Origin: Fagopyrum homotropicum
Taxonomy: Eukaryota; Streptophyta; Magnoliopsida; Caryophyllales; Polygonaceae
Direction: 5' to 3'
Length of the DNA: 64,000 bases
Assembly: GCA_033239125.1 (NCBI GenBank)
Contig: BSWB01000005.1
Coordinates: 102,857,994-102,921,993 of the forward strand
Within the stretch, counting starts at the first letter, position 1; every line of letters begins with the position of its first letter. Position numbers and translations under genes: made by a program. This document shows positions 35,138-45,935 of this stretch, one piece after another. The notes under the pieces are model-generated. The model searched no databases and was not told where the DNA came from. It worked only from the letters and a program-made list of their open reading frames with translations.

Positions 35138-35268
35138 TCGTTCTCTATTCCTTTCTCAACCTGTGGATGTCTTTGTGTAGGATGAACAAGAGGGTGCCAA
35201 CTGAGTACGGATACGTTATGTTAGTCATCGTTCTCTATTCCTTTCTCAACCTGTGGATGTCTTTTCAG
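35138..35268 (+). repeat. Partial duplication of the first MGST3 exon
   Basis: About 46 bp (GTCATCGTTCTCTATTCC through the end of CTGTGGATGTCTTT) occur at about 35138-35180 and again at 35224-35266. Between them is the start ATGAACAAG of the MGST3 reading frame. So the part coding for the first membrane helix is present twice, with an open frame through both. Confidence 0.85.
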
Positions 35269-35812
35269 GTCGGCAAAGCTCGCAAGAAGTAAGAATTTCT
35301 CAATCTCAATCTCTCCTTCATTTTGTTTCAATTTCATCCCAATTTGATACTCAAATGAAAAATTTCAGATATAAGGTCTATTATCCCACCATGTACGCTT
35401 CCGAATCGGAGAACAAGGATGCCAAGCTCTTCAATTGCGTTCAGGTATCGCAGTAATCCCTTCAATTGGATCTACATTTTGATAAGAAATTGCTTACAAT
35501 TGGATGATGAACATTGTGTAGAGAGGTCACCAGAATTCGCTAGAACAGATGCCTGTGTTCTTCACGCTGATGATGCTGGGAGGGATAAAGCATCCTTCGA
35601 TTTCCGCGGTCCTCGGAGTGGTCTACGTCATTATTCGATACTTCTACTTCACCGGCTACTCCACCGGCGTGCCTGACAATCGCCTCTCCATAGAGTAATC
35701 AAACTAACTTCATCTTCTGATTTGCACATTCATGTCCATGGAGTACAAAATCTGATATTAATGATAAGTTCCCTGGTTGGAGTGCAGGAAATACGGGTTT
35801 CTAGCCTTATGA
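35182..35812 (+). pseudogene. MGST3: Microsomal glutathione S-transferase 3-like (MAPEG), truncated copy
   Basis: MAPEG proteins are four-helix ER membrane enzymes that conjugate or reduce lipid peroxides with glutathione. Exons 35182-35288, 35369-35444, 35522-35694 and 35788-35812 give 126 aa; plant homologues have about 146. The frame shows PTEYGYVMLVIVLYSFLNLW (helix 1), YYPTMYASESENKDAKLFNC, QRGHQNSLEQMPVFFTL (helix 2, with the family RGHQN) and GYSTGVPDNRLS. The last exon reads KYGFLAL then TGA, where homologues continue into helix 4; a small deletion with frameshift explains this, since L-M-I follows in another frame. All introns are retained, so it is a DNA-level copy. It sits inside a transposon nest, and Gypsy-1 is inserted 74 bp after the stop. 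A short novel C-terminus that works is possible but less likely. Confidence 0.75.
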
Positions 35813-36388
35813 TCCATGGGAGGTATATATATATATATACACAGAGTACTTTTGTGTCTTCTCTTAAAAATTCTCATGTAATTTGTGTAATAGCTAGGAT
35901 TTCCGAATTCTAATTAATGTTGATTAACTTAATCGTTGATAGTAATTGACATATAACTCGCGAAGATTTCGCAAGTGATGAGTATGAGTCCCACCGTTAT
36001 GTTCCTCGCGTAATTTTGGACGTTTGGGAAAATTTTTACTTTTTCCCCCGGGTAATTATTTTTACCCTCCGGTGTTATTTGGAGCATTTAGGAGCTCCAA
36101 TTAATAAAAATGAAGTTGAGAGAAATGATCAGGACATCGGATATGTCCTAGATATGAAATAACATGGAGAGGCAAAACGGCCAAAAGAGTCGCTATTTCG
36201 TTTCTTAACGGCTAAGAAAGACGGCTTAGGAATACACGTTTTCCGAGGCAGTTGTGGAATAATTATCCCTACAATATTCCAGATTTATTATTCCAATCTC
36301 GAGAAGTTTGGAGAAGGAGGTTCAACCCGCCTTTGGATCGGTTAAAGGATAATTATCGACTTTGCTAAAGGATAATCATCGTCTTCAC

Positions 36389-36397
36389 TATAAATAG
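36389..36397 (+). promoter_or_regulatory. TATA box in the Gypsy-1 5' LTR
   Basis: CACTATAAATAGCGG is a standard plant TATA context, with an AC/TC-rich leader beginning about 30-50 bp downstream. The same site is at 43490-43498 in the 3' LTR. Transcription from the 3' copy would run rightward into 45119 onward. Confidence 0.65.
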
Positions 36398-37193
36398 CGG
36401 AAAATCATTTATTAATTCATTTCCTTTCACGTTTTCTCGTAAAAGCTCTGATTTCTCTCAACCTTCAAACTCAGATCTACTCTCCGTTTCTAATCCGATT
36501 TCAAATCCGTTTGACTTTCTGGATTCCTGTCTTCATTCTCTTCATATCGGTACCGAGTTTCTGCATTTTCGAGTAGAAGAAGGGTTGGTCGAGCATATAT
36601 ATCACTAGGCAGGTTCCGTCGCTCAGATTCCAGTGAATTTGATGTTGTCCATGCGTAGCCTGCGTCGTTGCGTTTCCGAATCTTCTTTCAGATCGTCAAT
36701 CGGGTTAGTAACGAATAAGTTATTAATTTATTCGTTTCCGTACTGCGATTTGGCCTAAATTGACTTTAGGCTTGTCAAAATGGATAATTAGAAATTCCAT
36801 TATGGTCGTTATATTATTCTGGTGATTATGGATAGTTTGTTTGATGAAATCTGATGACATGTGGGTTTAGAAATTGCCTGCGGACAAAACGTTATTCTAG
36901 CGAAATCTAATTAATTAATTAAAGGTTAATTAATTAAATTAGGATTAAAATTGAGATTGAGGAATGTTGATTAGATACTACCTTGAGATTTGAGGAATTG
37001 TGAGCTATGTTGAGATATTGAGGTTTAGTTGGTTGTGAGGCTCATAGATTGAGTATGATCCTTATGGATCCCTTTGGGTCTAGGTGTGACCCCTTTGATG
37101 AATAGAGGTTGATATATCTCTTTATGTCTTTTTATAGGCCGTGTTGTCCCTCCAGTGTAGAGGTGATCGTGGTTGATTTTGTACGAGGTTGAG

Positions 37194-37212
37194 GTAAGTC
37201 CGTAGGACTTAC
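37194..37212 (+). promoter_or_regulatory. LTR hairpin with consensus 5' splice site (Gypsy-1)
   Basis: GTAAGTCC-GTA-GGACTTAC is a perfect 8-bp stem with a 3-base loop, preceded by GAG so that GAG|GTAAGT is a strong donor. It is repeated at 44295-44313 in the other LTR. The acceptor position used in related LTRs reads TTACAAG here instead of TGCAG, so splicing to it would be lost. Confidence 0.5.
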
Positions 37213-38021
37213 TTAGCTACCATCCCTATATTGGGTGTTTGCATGAGTGGTGTGTGCTTTATATGTTTGTTATGATATCACGAGTTGTCGTTTTTATCGA
37301 CCTATGTTCTATTGACTGCCCCACTGCGTGGCTGTGATAACCTTTCCCTTTCATCCCGTCGTGGAGTCTGGGAGGTTCTCTGATGTCGGGCCAGACTGGT
37401 TTACAGGAAGGGCGCAATCCACTCCCATAGGGTACACGGATTGTGTGACCGATACTCGTACAGCTGGACATTGTACTCAGAGGCGGGGATGTATCGGTCC
37501 TCGTGTCACATACTTTCATCTATCTATATATATGTACAGTTTTTGAGTGAATGGTTATTATATAAAGATAATAAATGGGTAAATGTGTGATAGCATGCTG
37601 ATGTGTTTATCTTTCATGATTGTGCTTGTGCTTATGCATTACCTCATATATGTATGGTTAGCTAACGGTTTCATACCGTGTTGTAGATGTTTACAAGTTA
37701 GGTGCTACTGGGTGATCTGGCAGGGTGACAGGCCGAGGACTCTCGTACATTAGGTGGTTGGTTTGGGGTTGTTGTGTTTCCCCTCCTACGTGAGGATGAT
37801 CTTTTGTACCTCCTATGTGAGGATGTCGTTTTATATACTCGGCTATGTTGTTGTTTACTTTGGGTTGTACAATTTATACTGTTTTATGTATTTGTTTTAT
37901 ATTTGTCAGTGCCATGTTGTAAGGTCCAGTGAACTTGTTGTCAGGCTAGGGTCAGGATCCATTGTGAGATCCTAGCCCAATGTGACATCCCGAGTCCCGC
38001 GGATTCGGGGTGTTACAGAGT

Positions 38022-38034
38022 TGGTATCAGAGCC
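38022..38034 (+). other. Gypsy-1 primer binding site
   Basis: TGGTATCAGAGCC four bases after the LTR end, complementary to initiator tRNA-Met. Confidence 0.9.
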
Positions 38035-38687
38035 AGGTTGACAACAATGGCACTTGCTACCTGCAATGAGGTTTGATAGGTAAAATAAACAGAGCCCACA
38101 TGGGATCTGACGTTTTCAAAGGTTTTGGTTTTAAGTGTGGTTTTGGGATAGAATGTACGAGAAGTCGTCACCTCTGCCATGGATCTCTGCAGCGTAGATA
38201 TGTATATATATATGCGTGTACTATGGATTATGAGGATGTATTATATACATATCGATAACTATGACATATATATAGCCTTATAAGATTAGGTGCGTATATC
38301 CTACAGATTACTCAGACTAGAGTAGTATCTGTAGTGGGATGAGGTAAGGGTACACCCCCTCTTCCTCCAGTGGTGATAAGTCAGGACCAGTTTCCGCTGT
38401 TGTTTCGCCTATGACAGAGAACGAGTTTGAAGAGGCTGATCGTGTCTCCATGAGTAGATCCGAGTTTCAAGAGTATATGCAGCAAGTATATGAGGAGGTG
38501 ATAGCGAGTATATCCACACCGGATTTACCAACAATTGTGAGATCAACTGAAGCTTCTGGATCCGGAAAGAAGCAATGGATTGAATAAGTTACTAGAGAAG
38601 CCAAGATGATGAATGGTAAACCAAGTTCGATATCAGGACAATCTAGTGATCCTTTGGCCATGAAGATGACTAGCAAGGAACTACAAT

Positions 38688-39003
38688 GTTTTAATTGCGT
38701 GGAAATTGGGACACTGGCGAGTTGTGTGTCCAAAGACGCCCATCATATGCTTTACGTGTGGTAAAGCAGGGCATAGAGCGAAGTTTTGTCGACAGGGCAA
38801 GGCATTGTCTTTACAGGTTTCCTTCAAGAGTGAGATCATTCCAAGTGGACGACGAAGGTCGAGTTACCCTTCAGTTGCACAGGTTGCAAGGATGGGATGA
38901 TTATGTTTCAGTTGTGGCTATCTAGATCATTTGTGTTCTCTGTGCCCTTTGGCACTGATAGCTTGTTTCACTTGTGGTGAGTTAGGCCATCTGGCCCTTT
39001 CTG
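38688..39003 (+). pseudogene. Gypsy-1 gag zinc-knuckle array remnant
   Basis: Four successive CCHC-type motifs in shifting frames: C-F-N-C then a damaged second half near 38688; the intact C-F-T-C-G-K-A-G-H-R-A-K-F-C near 38750; the intact C-F-S-C-G-Y-L-D-H-L-C-S-L-C near 38905; and C-F-T-C-G-E-L-G-H without its last Cys near 38970. These would bind the element RNA. Most plant gypsy gags have one or two. Confidence 0.7.
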
Positions 39004-39849
39004 TCAGCACGGTGGTGTTTCTTCTCAACAAGACCTTCCTCTTTCCGGTGCAGAAAGAGTGGAAGTGGAGGCTATAGTAATGACCTTAGTGATACCTGAG
39101 GAGCATGGATCTGACATTGAGTGATGATATGTAGTGGAGCTACGGGAGTTAGCTATTACAGGTACCATTCTCGTTAATGGTTTACCTGGTGGAGTTTTGC
39201 TTGTTGTGAGTGTTATGCACGTTATGTCTTTCGATGCATGCGTTAATGGTTGATCTTTGATATATAGTAGAAGGTGGACTTTCCTTTACAGGATTACCAG
39301 TTAGGGGTCTGAGGTACCCGCGAGATATGTGTTTGTTCCCTTATTCCGGGACTTGTGTATGACTTGTAGACTTCTTTGTCATGTTGTAGGTGCATGAGGA
39401 AGTCATTATGTGTATGGATTGTATGAATAGATATCATGCGGTGTTAGATATTAATAGTAAGGCTATTATAGTCTTTACTGAGATGGTAATTAGAGGTCTT
39501 CTAAGGTTAAGACCTTTGAAGAGACGGATTTGTCATCAGGACTGTACGAGCAACGAGCTGATATCACAGGGATGTGACGCCTTCTAGTGTTATACCATGA
39601 AGGAGCGAGATAGTCCAACAATGGAAGGTATTCCAGTTGTTTATGAGTTTATAGACGTGTTACTGAACCGTCTAGTTTCCACCTCAGCGGAGTGTGGACA
39701 TTGTTATCGAGTTGAAGTATGATACAAGATTGAATGGGAAAGCCACACTATATGGTTCTTGTTGAGATATTGTACTGATAACTTGAAAAGTTGATCGAAA
39801 CGGGTTTACCCTAGTGGGTTCCATGTTCCGTATTGACGACCTGATGAGT

Positions 39850-40480
39850 TAGCTTCAAGAAGCAATTGTGTTTTCAGGATTCCTTTGTGCTCAAGATATC
39901 CCTAGTCATGGATGAGAGAGCAGCATGTGTATGAGATAGCATCTCATACCCGTTATGGACACTACGAGTTTGTAGTGATGTCATTTGGGTTGACAAATGT
40001 TTTAGTAGTTTTTATGGAGTTGATGAATAATATCTTCATCGACTTCCTTGATTAGTTGGTGGTGGACTTCATGGATGACATGTCGGTATACTCTCATAGC
40101 AGAGAATAGTAGACCGATCGTCTGAGGACCGTTTTGCAGATTTCGAGAGATGGAGGGTTGTATGCTACGCTCTCTAAGTGTAAGTTGAGATGCCAGTGGT
40201 AGCCTTTTTAGGCCATGTTGTCTCCGCTAGTGGGATCATGGTTGACCTGGCGAGAATTAAGTATGTTGTAACATGGGAGATACTGATGAACATTAAGGAA
40301 TACGTAGTTTTCTCGGCTCAACCGATTGCTACCAATGCTTTGACGAAGGATTTTATATGATTACGTATTCATTTGCGAGTCTTTTGAGAAGACCACCATA
40401 ACTACGTGATGAAAGCAGTGTGTCTATGTTCTGAAGAGTTGAGGAGGCATTTGACCTCTGCTTCCATTCTGTTGTAGTTA
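39850..40480 (+). pseudogene. Gypsy-1 reverse transcriptase remnant
   Basis: The frame around 39960-40095 reads YGHYEFVVMSFGLTN, then FMELMNNIF and VVDFMDDMSVYS, matching the FGLTNAP and F-I-D-D-I-L-V-Y-S motifs. The two catalytic aspartates at 40074-40079 are kept. Stops interrupt at several points (for example after FIDFLD and after HSRE). Confidence 0.75.
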
Positions 40481-41199
40481 GAAGATTTTTGGGATCCCGT
40501 GATTTACGGTGATACATCCCAGCTAAGTCTGAGATGTGTATTACTACAGAGGAGTAGGGTTATTGATATGTGTGTTTACAGCTGAGAACGTATGATGAGA
40601 ACTACCCGACTCATGATTTAGAGTTAGTAGTGGTAGTTCAAGCCTTTAAGTTTTGAAGACCGTAGCGGTGTGATCTTCATGTCAGATTTCTATAGATCAT
40701 AGAAATCTGAAGTATATTTTATGCAACAGGGGTTGAATAATCGCCAGTGTTAAGAGCTTAAGTTGATCAAGACTTTGACTTGAAGATTTCATATTATTCA
40801 GAGAAGTTGAATGTTGTCGCCGATAACTTGAATGGAAAGACGTTCCAAGAGAAGATGATTGTGAGACTGATAGTTCAGCCTCAACTTCAGAGAGATCTAG
40901 CTTGGCTAGAGTTGGACAATCAGTTCCTTGATGAAGATACCCAGTTATACCTCAGAGGTTCTACCTGGTCTGTTGGATGAGGTCCAACAGAAGCAGGAGA
41001 CCTGCCCGGCCTTGACAAGGTTTAGAGAAAGGATGTCTCGTACTGAGGCACCATAGTTCTCCATAGGAGTAGATGGACTGATGAAGAGTCATGACCGCTT
41101 TTGTGTACCTGTTGATGTAGATGGAGACAAAGAATATTACGGTATACCCAATGTACGCCTTATTCAGTACATTCAGGTACGAGTAAGATGTACCACGAG

Positions 41200-41790
41200 A
41201 TGAGACGATTATATTGTATGAAACCGATATAACCAGATTTGTGATACAGTGTGTGACCTGTCAGCAGGTCCAGATAGAGTATTTCCGATCTAGAGATAAG
41301 CTCCACCCACTAACAGTGCAGTAGTAGAATTTAGGAGGACATCTCTATGGACTTTGTTATGGGATTGTGACCCAGTAGAAGATTGATGTTATCTGGATTG
41401 TTGGTAACAAATTAATGAAACCAGTACGTTTCATTTCTACCATAAGGACGTGACTAGTGAATGAATTGGTTGAGGAGTACACTAGACAGATAGTGAGACT
41501 CCATGGTATACCGAGAACGATCATTTCTGATCGAGATGGATGTTTTTACTTTGAGATTTTAGGCAGCAGATTCAGACTGCTTTGGGGACGAGTATGTACC
41601 TCATGACTACACTTCACCCCCTGACAGATGCTCAGTTAGAGAGGATCATCTAGATCTTAAAGATCTATTATAAGTTGTAAGTTGAATGGGAGCGTGGATG
41701 GTTATATTACCTTCCATTAATGAGTTTATTATATAACAATGAAGGACGTGCATCTTTTTGGGATGGCCCTATGAGGTAATATATAGACAT
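41200..41790 (+). pseudogene. Gypsy-1 integrase remnant
   Basis: CVTCQQVQ-like text (the HHCC zinc part end) near 41255, then RLHGIPRTIISDRDG near 41495-41540, which carries the second catalytic Asp of the DDE core. Later text (MKDVHLFGMALWG-like) is the usual FHPQTDGQ...PFE neighbourhood, but broken. Many stops. Confidence 0.7.
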
Positions 41791-42069
41791 AGATGTCGTA
41801 TATCCTTATGCTAGAAGTGATCTAGCAGTAGTAGTGGAATAACACCTGACTAGATTCAGGATTTTATAGTTCAAGTAACGTTGATTGAAGGAAGAATGCT
41901 GGTTGTACAGAGTCGCCATATATTTTATGTAGACAAGAGGCGTTAACCTCTAAAGTTCAAGCGAGAGTTCATGTCCGGCTGAAAGTATATCAGTTTTGAG
42001 ACGTTAGACGTGGTAATATGGAAAGCGAAGTGAGTTTCCAATATGATGGTTTATTTGAGATTGACCAGT

Positions 42070-42370
42070 ACGGAGAAGGCAGCATGATGTTTAGCTTTGC
42101 CTTTGAGATTAGAGGATATCCACCCAGTGTTTCTTATGTCTCAACTGAGGAAGTATATACCAGACTCGAGACACCTTGTGAGTTACGATGATTTGGTGGT
42201 TGAGTCCAACCACACTTTTGTTGATCATTCGATTACATTCTTGGAAGGAGATATGAAACGCTTGCATTCGAAAGACATTCCCATATTGAGGATATTATGG
42301 TCGAGATGAAGACCTGAAGAGGCTATGTGAGAGACTGGGGATAGTGTCCTGAGGAACTATCCAGAGTATA
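42070..42370 (+). pseudogene. Gypsy-1 integrase C-terminus with chromodomain remnant
   Basis: The frame 42097-42309 reads LRLEDIHPVFLMSQLRKYI, which is the HNVFHVSQLRKY block of Tekay/Del chromoviruses, and ends LHSKDIPILRILWSR, the start of the chromodomain. After a stop the text RPEEAM and NYPEYM follows. This places the element in the chromovirus branch. Confidence 0.8.
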
Positions 42371-42951
42371 TGTTGGGACAGACCCATTTGTGGGAGCACG
42401 AGTAGATCTTAGTGTTATCTTGATGAATGTTGTGCTTATGTGCTTATATGCCTTGATGTGTTATTCCATGCTAGTTGTGATGTGATTTATGATCTTAGTA
42501 GATCTTGATGTGCTAGCGTGATGTATGTTATAGCTGGAGATGATTACTTCCTCCACACTACCCGAGTATGATTATATTTATAGCTGGAGATGGTTCTTTC
42601 CTCCATGCTACCTTGATGGACATAGTTCAGTGAAGATGTGATTCCTCCATGCGATATATATGTTTATGGGTTGGCTAGGGACGTATTTCCTCTATGCATG
42701 TGATATGTTTTGGCTAGAGATGTGCTTCCTCTATGCCTTGTGATGTGGTATGGCGAGAGACGTGATTCCTCTACGCCTTTGGGTAGCATTATGGCCCTGT
42801 TTCCTGGAGTGATGATTCCTCCATGTTTATACTTGAGGTTATAGATTGTTATAGGTTGTGATCTTTTGAACGGAGAAGTGATACCTCCGATAGAAAGAGT
42901 GAGAGTTATACCTCGGCGTATGGGTCCGAGAGGATTTGGGAATTGTTCAAG

Positions 42952-42965
42952 TTTCGGGACGAAAC
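42952..42965 (+). other. Conserved motif before the Gypsy-1 3' LTR
   Basis: TTTCGGGACGAAAC, 21 bases before the 3' LTR. The same motif lies 21 bases before the LTR at 3425 and 20 bases before the Gypsy-2 3' LTR (minus strand, 51080-51093). It marks the pol end and polypurine-tract region in plant chromoviruses. Confidence 0.7.
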
Positions 42966-42986
42966 TTTTTTTTTCGGGGTGTGTGA

Positions 42987-45118
42987 TGTAATAGCTAGGA
43001 TTTCCGAATTCTAATTAATGTTGATTAACTTAATCGTTGATAGTAATTGACATATAACTCGCGAAGATTTCGCAAGTGATGAGTATGAGTCCCACCGTTA
43101 TGTTCCTCGCGTAATTTTGGACGTTTGGGAAAATTTTTACTTTTTCCCCCGGGTAATTATTTTTACCCTCCGGTGTTATTTGGAGCATTTAGGAGCTCCA
43201 ATTAATAAAAATGAAGTTGAGAGAAATGATCAGGACATCGGATATGTCCTAGATATGAAATAACATGGAGAGGCAAAACGGCCAAAAGAGTCGCTATTTC
43301 GTTTCTTAACGGCTAAGAAAGACGGCTTATGAATACACGTTTTCCGAGGCAGTTGTGGAATAATTATCCCTACAATATTCCAGATTTATTATTCCAATCT
43401 CGAGAAGTTTGGAGAAGGAGGTTCAACCCGCCTTTGGATCGGTTAAAGGATAATTATCGACTTTGCTAAAGGATAATCATCGTCTTCACTATAAATAGCG
43501 GAAAATCATTTATTAATTCATTTCCTTTCACGTTTTCTCGTAAAAACTCTGATTTCTCTCAACCTTCAAACTCAGATCTACTCTCCGTTTCTAATCCGAT
43601 TTCAAATCCGTTTGACTTTCTGGATTCCTCTCTTCAATCTCTTCATATCGGTACCGAGTTTCTGCATTTTCGAGTAGAAGAAGGGTTGGTCGAGCATATA
43701 TATCACTAGGCAGGTTCCGTCGCTCAGATTCCAGTGAATTTGATGTTGTCCATGCGTAGCCTGCGTCGCTGCGTTTCCGAATCTTCTTTCAGATCGTCAA
43801 TCGGGTTAGTAACGAATAAGTTATTAATTTATTCGTTTCCGTACTGCGATTTGACCTAAATTGACTTTAGGCTTGTCAAAATGGATAATTAGAAATTCCA
43901 TTATGGTCGTTATATTATTCTGGTGATTATGGATAGTTTGTTTGATGAAATCTGATGACAGGTGGGTTTAGAAATTGTCTGCGGGCAAAACGTTATTCTA
44001 GCGAAATCTAATTAATTAATTAAAGGTTAATTAATTAAATTAGGATTAAAATTGAGATTGAGGAATGTTGATTAGATACTACCTTGAGATTTGAGGAATT
44101 GTGAGCTATGTTGAGATATTGAGGTTTAGTTGGTTGTGAGGCTCATAGATTGAGTATGATCCTTATGGATCCCTTTGGGTCTAGGTGTGACCCCTTTGAT
44201 GAATAGAGGTTGATATATCTCTTTATGTCTTTTTATAGGCCGTGTTGTCCCTCCAGTGTAGAGGTGATCGTGGTTGATTTTGTACGAGGTTGAGGTAAGT
44301 CCGTAGGACTTACTTAGCTACCATCCCTATATTGGGTGTTTGCATGAGTGGTGTGTGCTTTATATGTTTGTTATGATATCACGAGTTGTCGTTTTTATCG
44401 ACCTATGTTCTATTGACTGCCCCACTGCGTGGCTGTGATAACCTTTCCCTTTCATCCCGCCGTGGAGTCTGGGAGGTTCTCTGATGTCGGGCCAGACTAG
44501 TTTACAAGAAGGGCGCAATCCACTCCCATAGGGTACACGGATTGTGTGACCGATACTCGTACAGCTGAACATTGTACTCATAGGCGGGGATGTATCGGTC
44601 CTCGTGTCACATACTTTCATCTATCTATATATATGTACAGTTTTTGAGTGAATGATTATTATATAAAGATAATAAATGGGTAAATGTGTGATAGCATGCT
44701 GATGTGTTTATCTTTCATGATTGTGCTTGTGCTTATGCATTACCTCATATATGTATGGTTAGCTAACGGTTTCATACCGTGTTGTAGATGTTTACAAGTT
44801 AGGTGCTACTGGGTGATCTGGCAGGGTGACAGGCCGAGGACTCTCGTACATTAGGTGGTTGGTTTGGGGTTGTTGTGTTTCCCCTCCTGCGTGAGGATGA
44901 TCTTTTGTACCTCCTATGTGAGGATGTCGTTTTATATACTCGGCTATGTTGTTGTTTACTTTGGGTTGTACAATTTATACTGTTTTATGTATTTGTTTTA
45001 TATTTGTCAGTGCCATGTTGTAAGGTCCAGTGAACTTGTTGTCAGGCTAGGGTCAGGATCCATTGTGAGATCCTAGCCCAATGTGACATCCCGAGTCCCG
45101 CGGATTCGGGGTGTTACA
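42987..45118 (+). repeat. Gypsy-1 3' LTR (2132 bp)
   Basis: Same length as the 5' LTR and nearly identical; differences seen by eye are scattered single bases such as GGCTTAGG/GGCTTATG and CTGCGGACA/CTGCGGGCA. It ends at TGTTACA, followed by the ATTTG duplication. Confidence 0.95.
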
Positions 45119-45360
45119 ATTTGCCTGCAGAAAAAGCACCGTCGGAGGGTGCTTGAATGTTTCTATTATGCTAATTGCAATAATATAGTGTTATGCTCAT
45201 ACTTTTCTTTAATTGATTCAAATTCCAATTCCTACAGAGTTTTGTTTTAGAACTCAGTTAACAAAGAAGCAAAGTAGCATCATACAGATATAATAATTAC
45301 TTTTCAAAAAAAAGCAGCTACGTACTTTTTTCTTTGTTTTTTGTATCATCATAATTGTTG

Positions 45361-45720
45361 GTATGAATTTTTGGTATGAGTTTCTGGTATGAAATTTCAT
45401 ATTGGAAACTCATACCAGAAAATTATAAAAATAAAAAAATTTCTTGTATGAAAAAAATTCAAGTATGAAAAAAATTTTAGATGAAATTCTGGTATGTGAA
45501 AAAATAGAATTCTGGTATGTGAAAAATTCTGGTATGTAAAAAATTATGGTATTACAAATCCTGGTATGTAATTTTGGTATGAAAAAAAATTCTGGTATGA
45601 AAAAATTCTGGTATGAAAAAAATTCTGGTAGGAAAAAAATTCTAGTATGAATATGAAATTCTGGTATCAAATTCATACCAAAAAATAAAAATAAATAAAT
45701 AAATAAATAAATAAAAGACA
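45361..45720. repeat. Degenerate TTCTGGTATGAAAA tandem repeat and AAAT microsatellite
   Basis: About fifteen variable copies of a 13-19-bp unit TTCTGGTATGAAAAAAA run from 45361 to about 45680. A hairpin pairs TGGTATGAGTTT with AAACTCATACCA near 45375-45420. The array ends in an AAAT repeat (45685-45716). The 103-codon - strand frame across it is an artefact of the repeat. Confidence 0.85.
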
Positions 45721-45844
45721 AAAAAAGAAAATAAAATAAAAATAAAAGTCACCTTCATTTACGTAACATTTAAAAGATTTTGACTAAGTTAATGTATTTT
45801 TCTTTTTTTTTAAAATAGAAGAGTTAATTATTTTTACCTACCAT

Positions 45845-45935
45845 TAAATGAAAGTGGTAAAAAATTATGGGGTACATTTACTAAATCATATTCTCAAAAA
45901 GGCCTAGTATATCAAATTCTCCCTATATATATATA
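45845..45935. repeat. Right arm of inverted repeat around the MGST3 copy
   Basis: On the - strand it reads TATATATATAGGGAGAATTT, ACTAGGCCTTTTTGAGAATA, TTTAGTAAATGTACCCCATA, which aligns with 34541-34646. The outer ends and a target duplication could not be fixed. Confidence 0.5.

Larger units (their letters stand above)
35886..38017 (+). repeat. Gypsy-1 5' LTR (2132 bp)
   Basis: It starts TGTAATAGCTAGG and ends GATTCGGGGTGTTACA. It holds a TATA box at 36389-36397, a splice-donor hairpin at 37194-37212, the TGGGAGGTTCTC block near 37368 and GCTAACGGTTTCATACCG near 37661. Confidence 0.95.
35886..45118 (+). mobile_element. Ty3/gypsy chromovirus, young but defective (Gypsy-1, 9233 bp)
   Basis: Two LTRs of exactly 2132 bp flank a 4969-bp interior. 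The target-site duplication is ATTTG (35881-35885 and 45119-45123). The primer binding site TGGTATCAGAGCC follows the 5' LTR. By eye the LTRs differ at about 16 positions (about 0.75%), so the insertion is recent. Inside, gag zinc knuckles, reverse transcriptase, integrase and chromodomain can all be recognised in the right order but are riddled with stops and frame changes. The insertion point is just before TGCCTGCAG, a likely splice acceptor of the MGST3 copy. Confidence 0.95.

Noticed and set aside
45410..45721. 103-codon minus-strand frame, and CRISPR-like look of the repeats
   Set aside because: Translation of a simple repeat; units vary in length without unique spacers, and the genome is eukaryotic.
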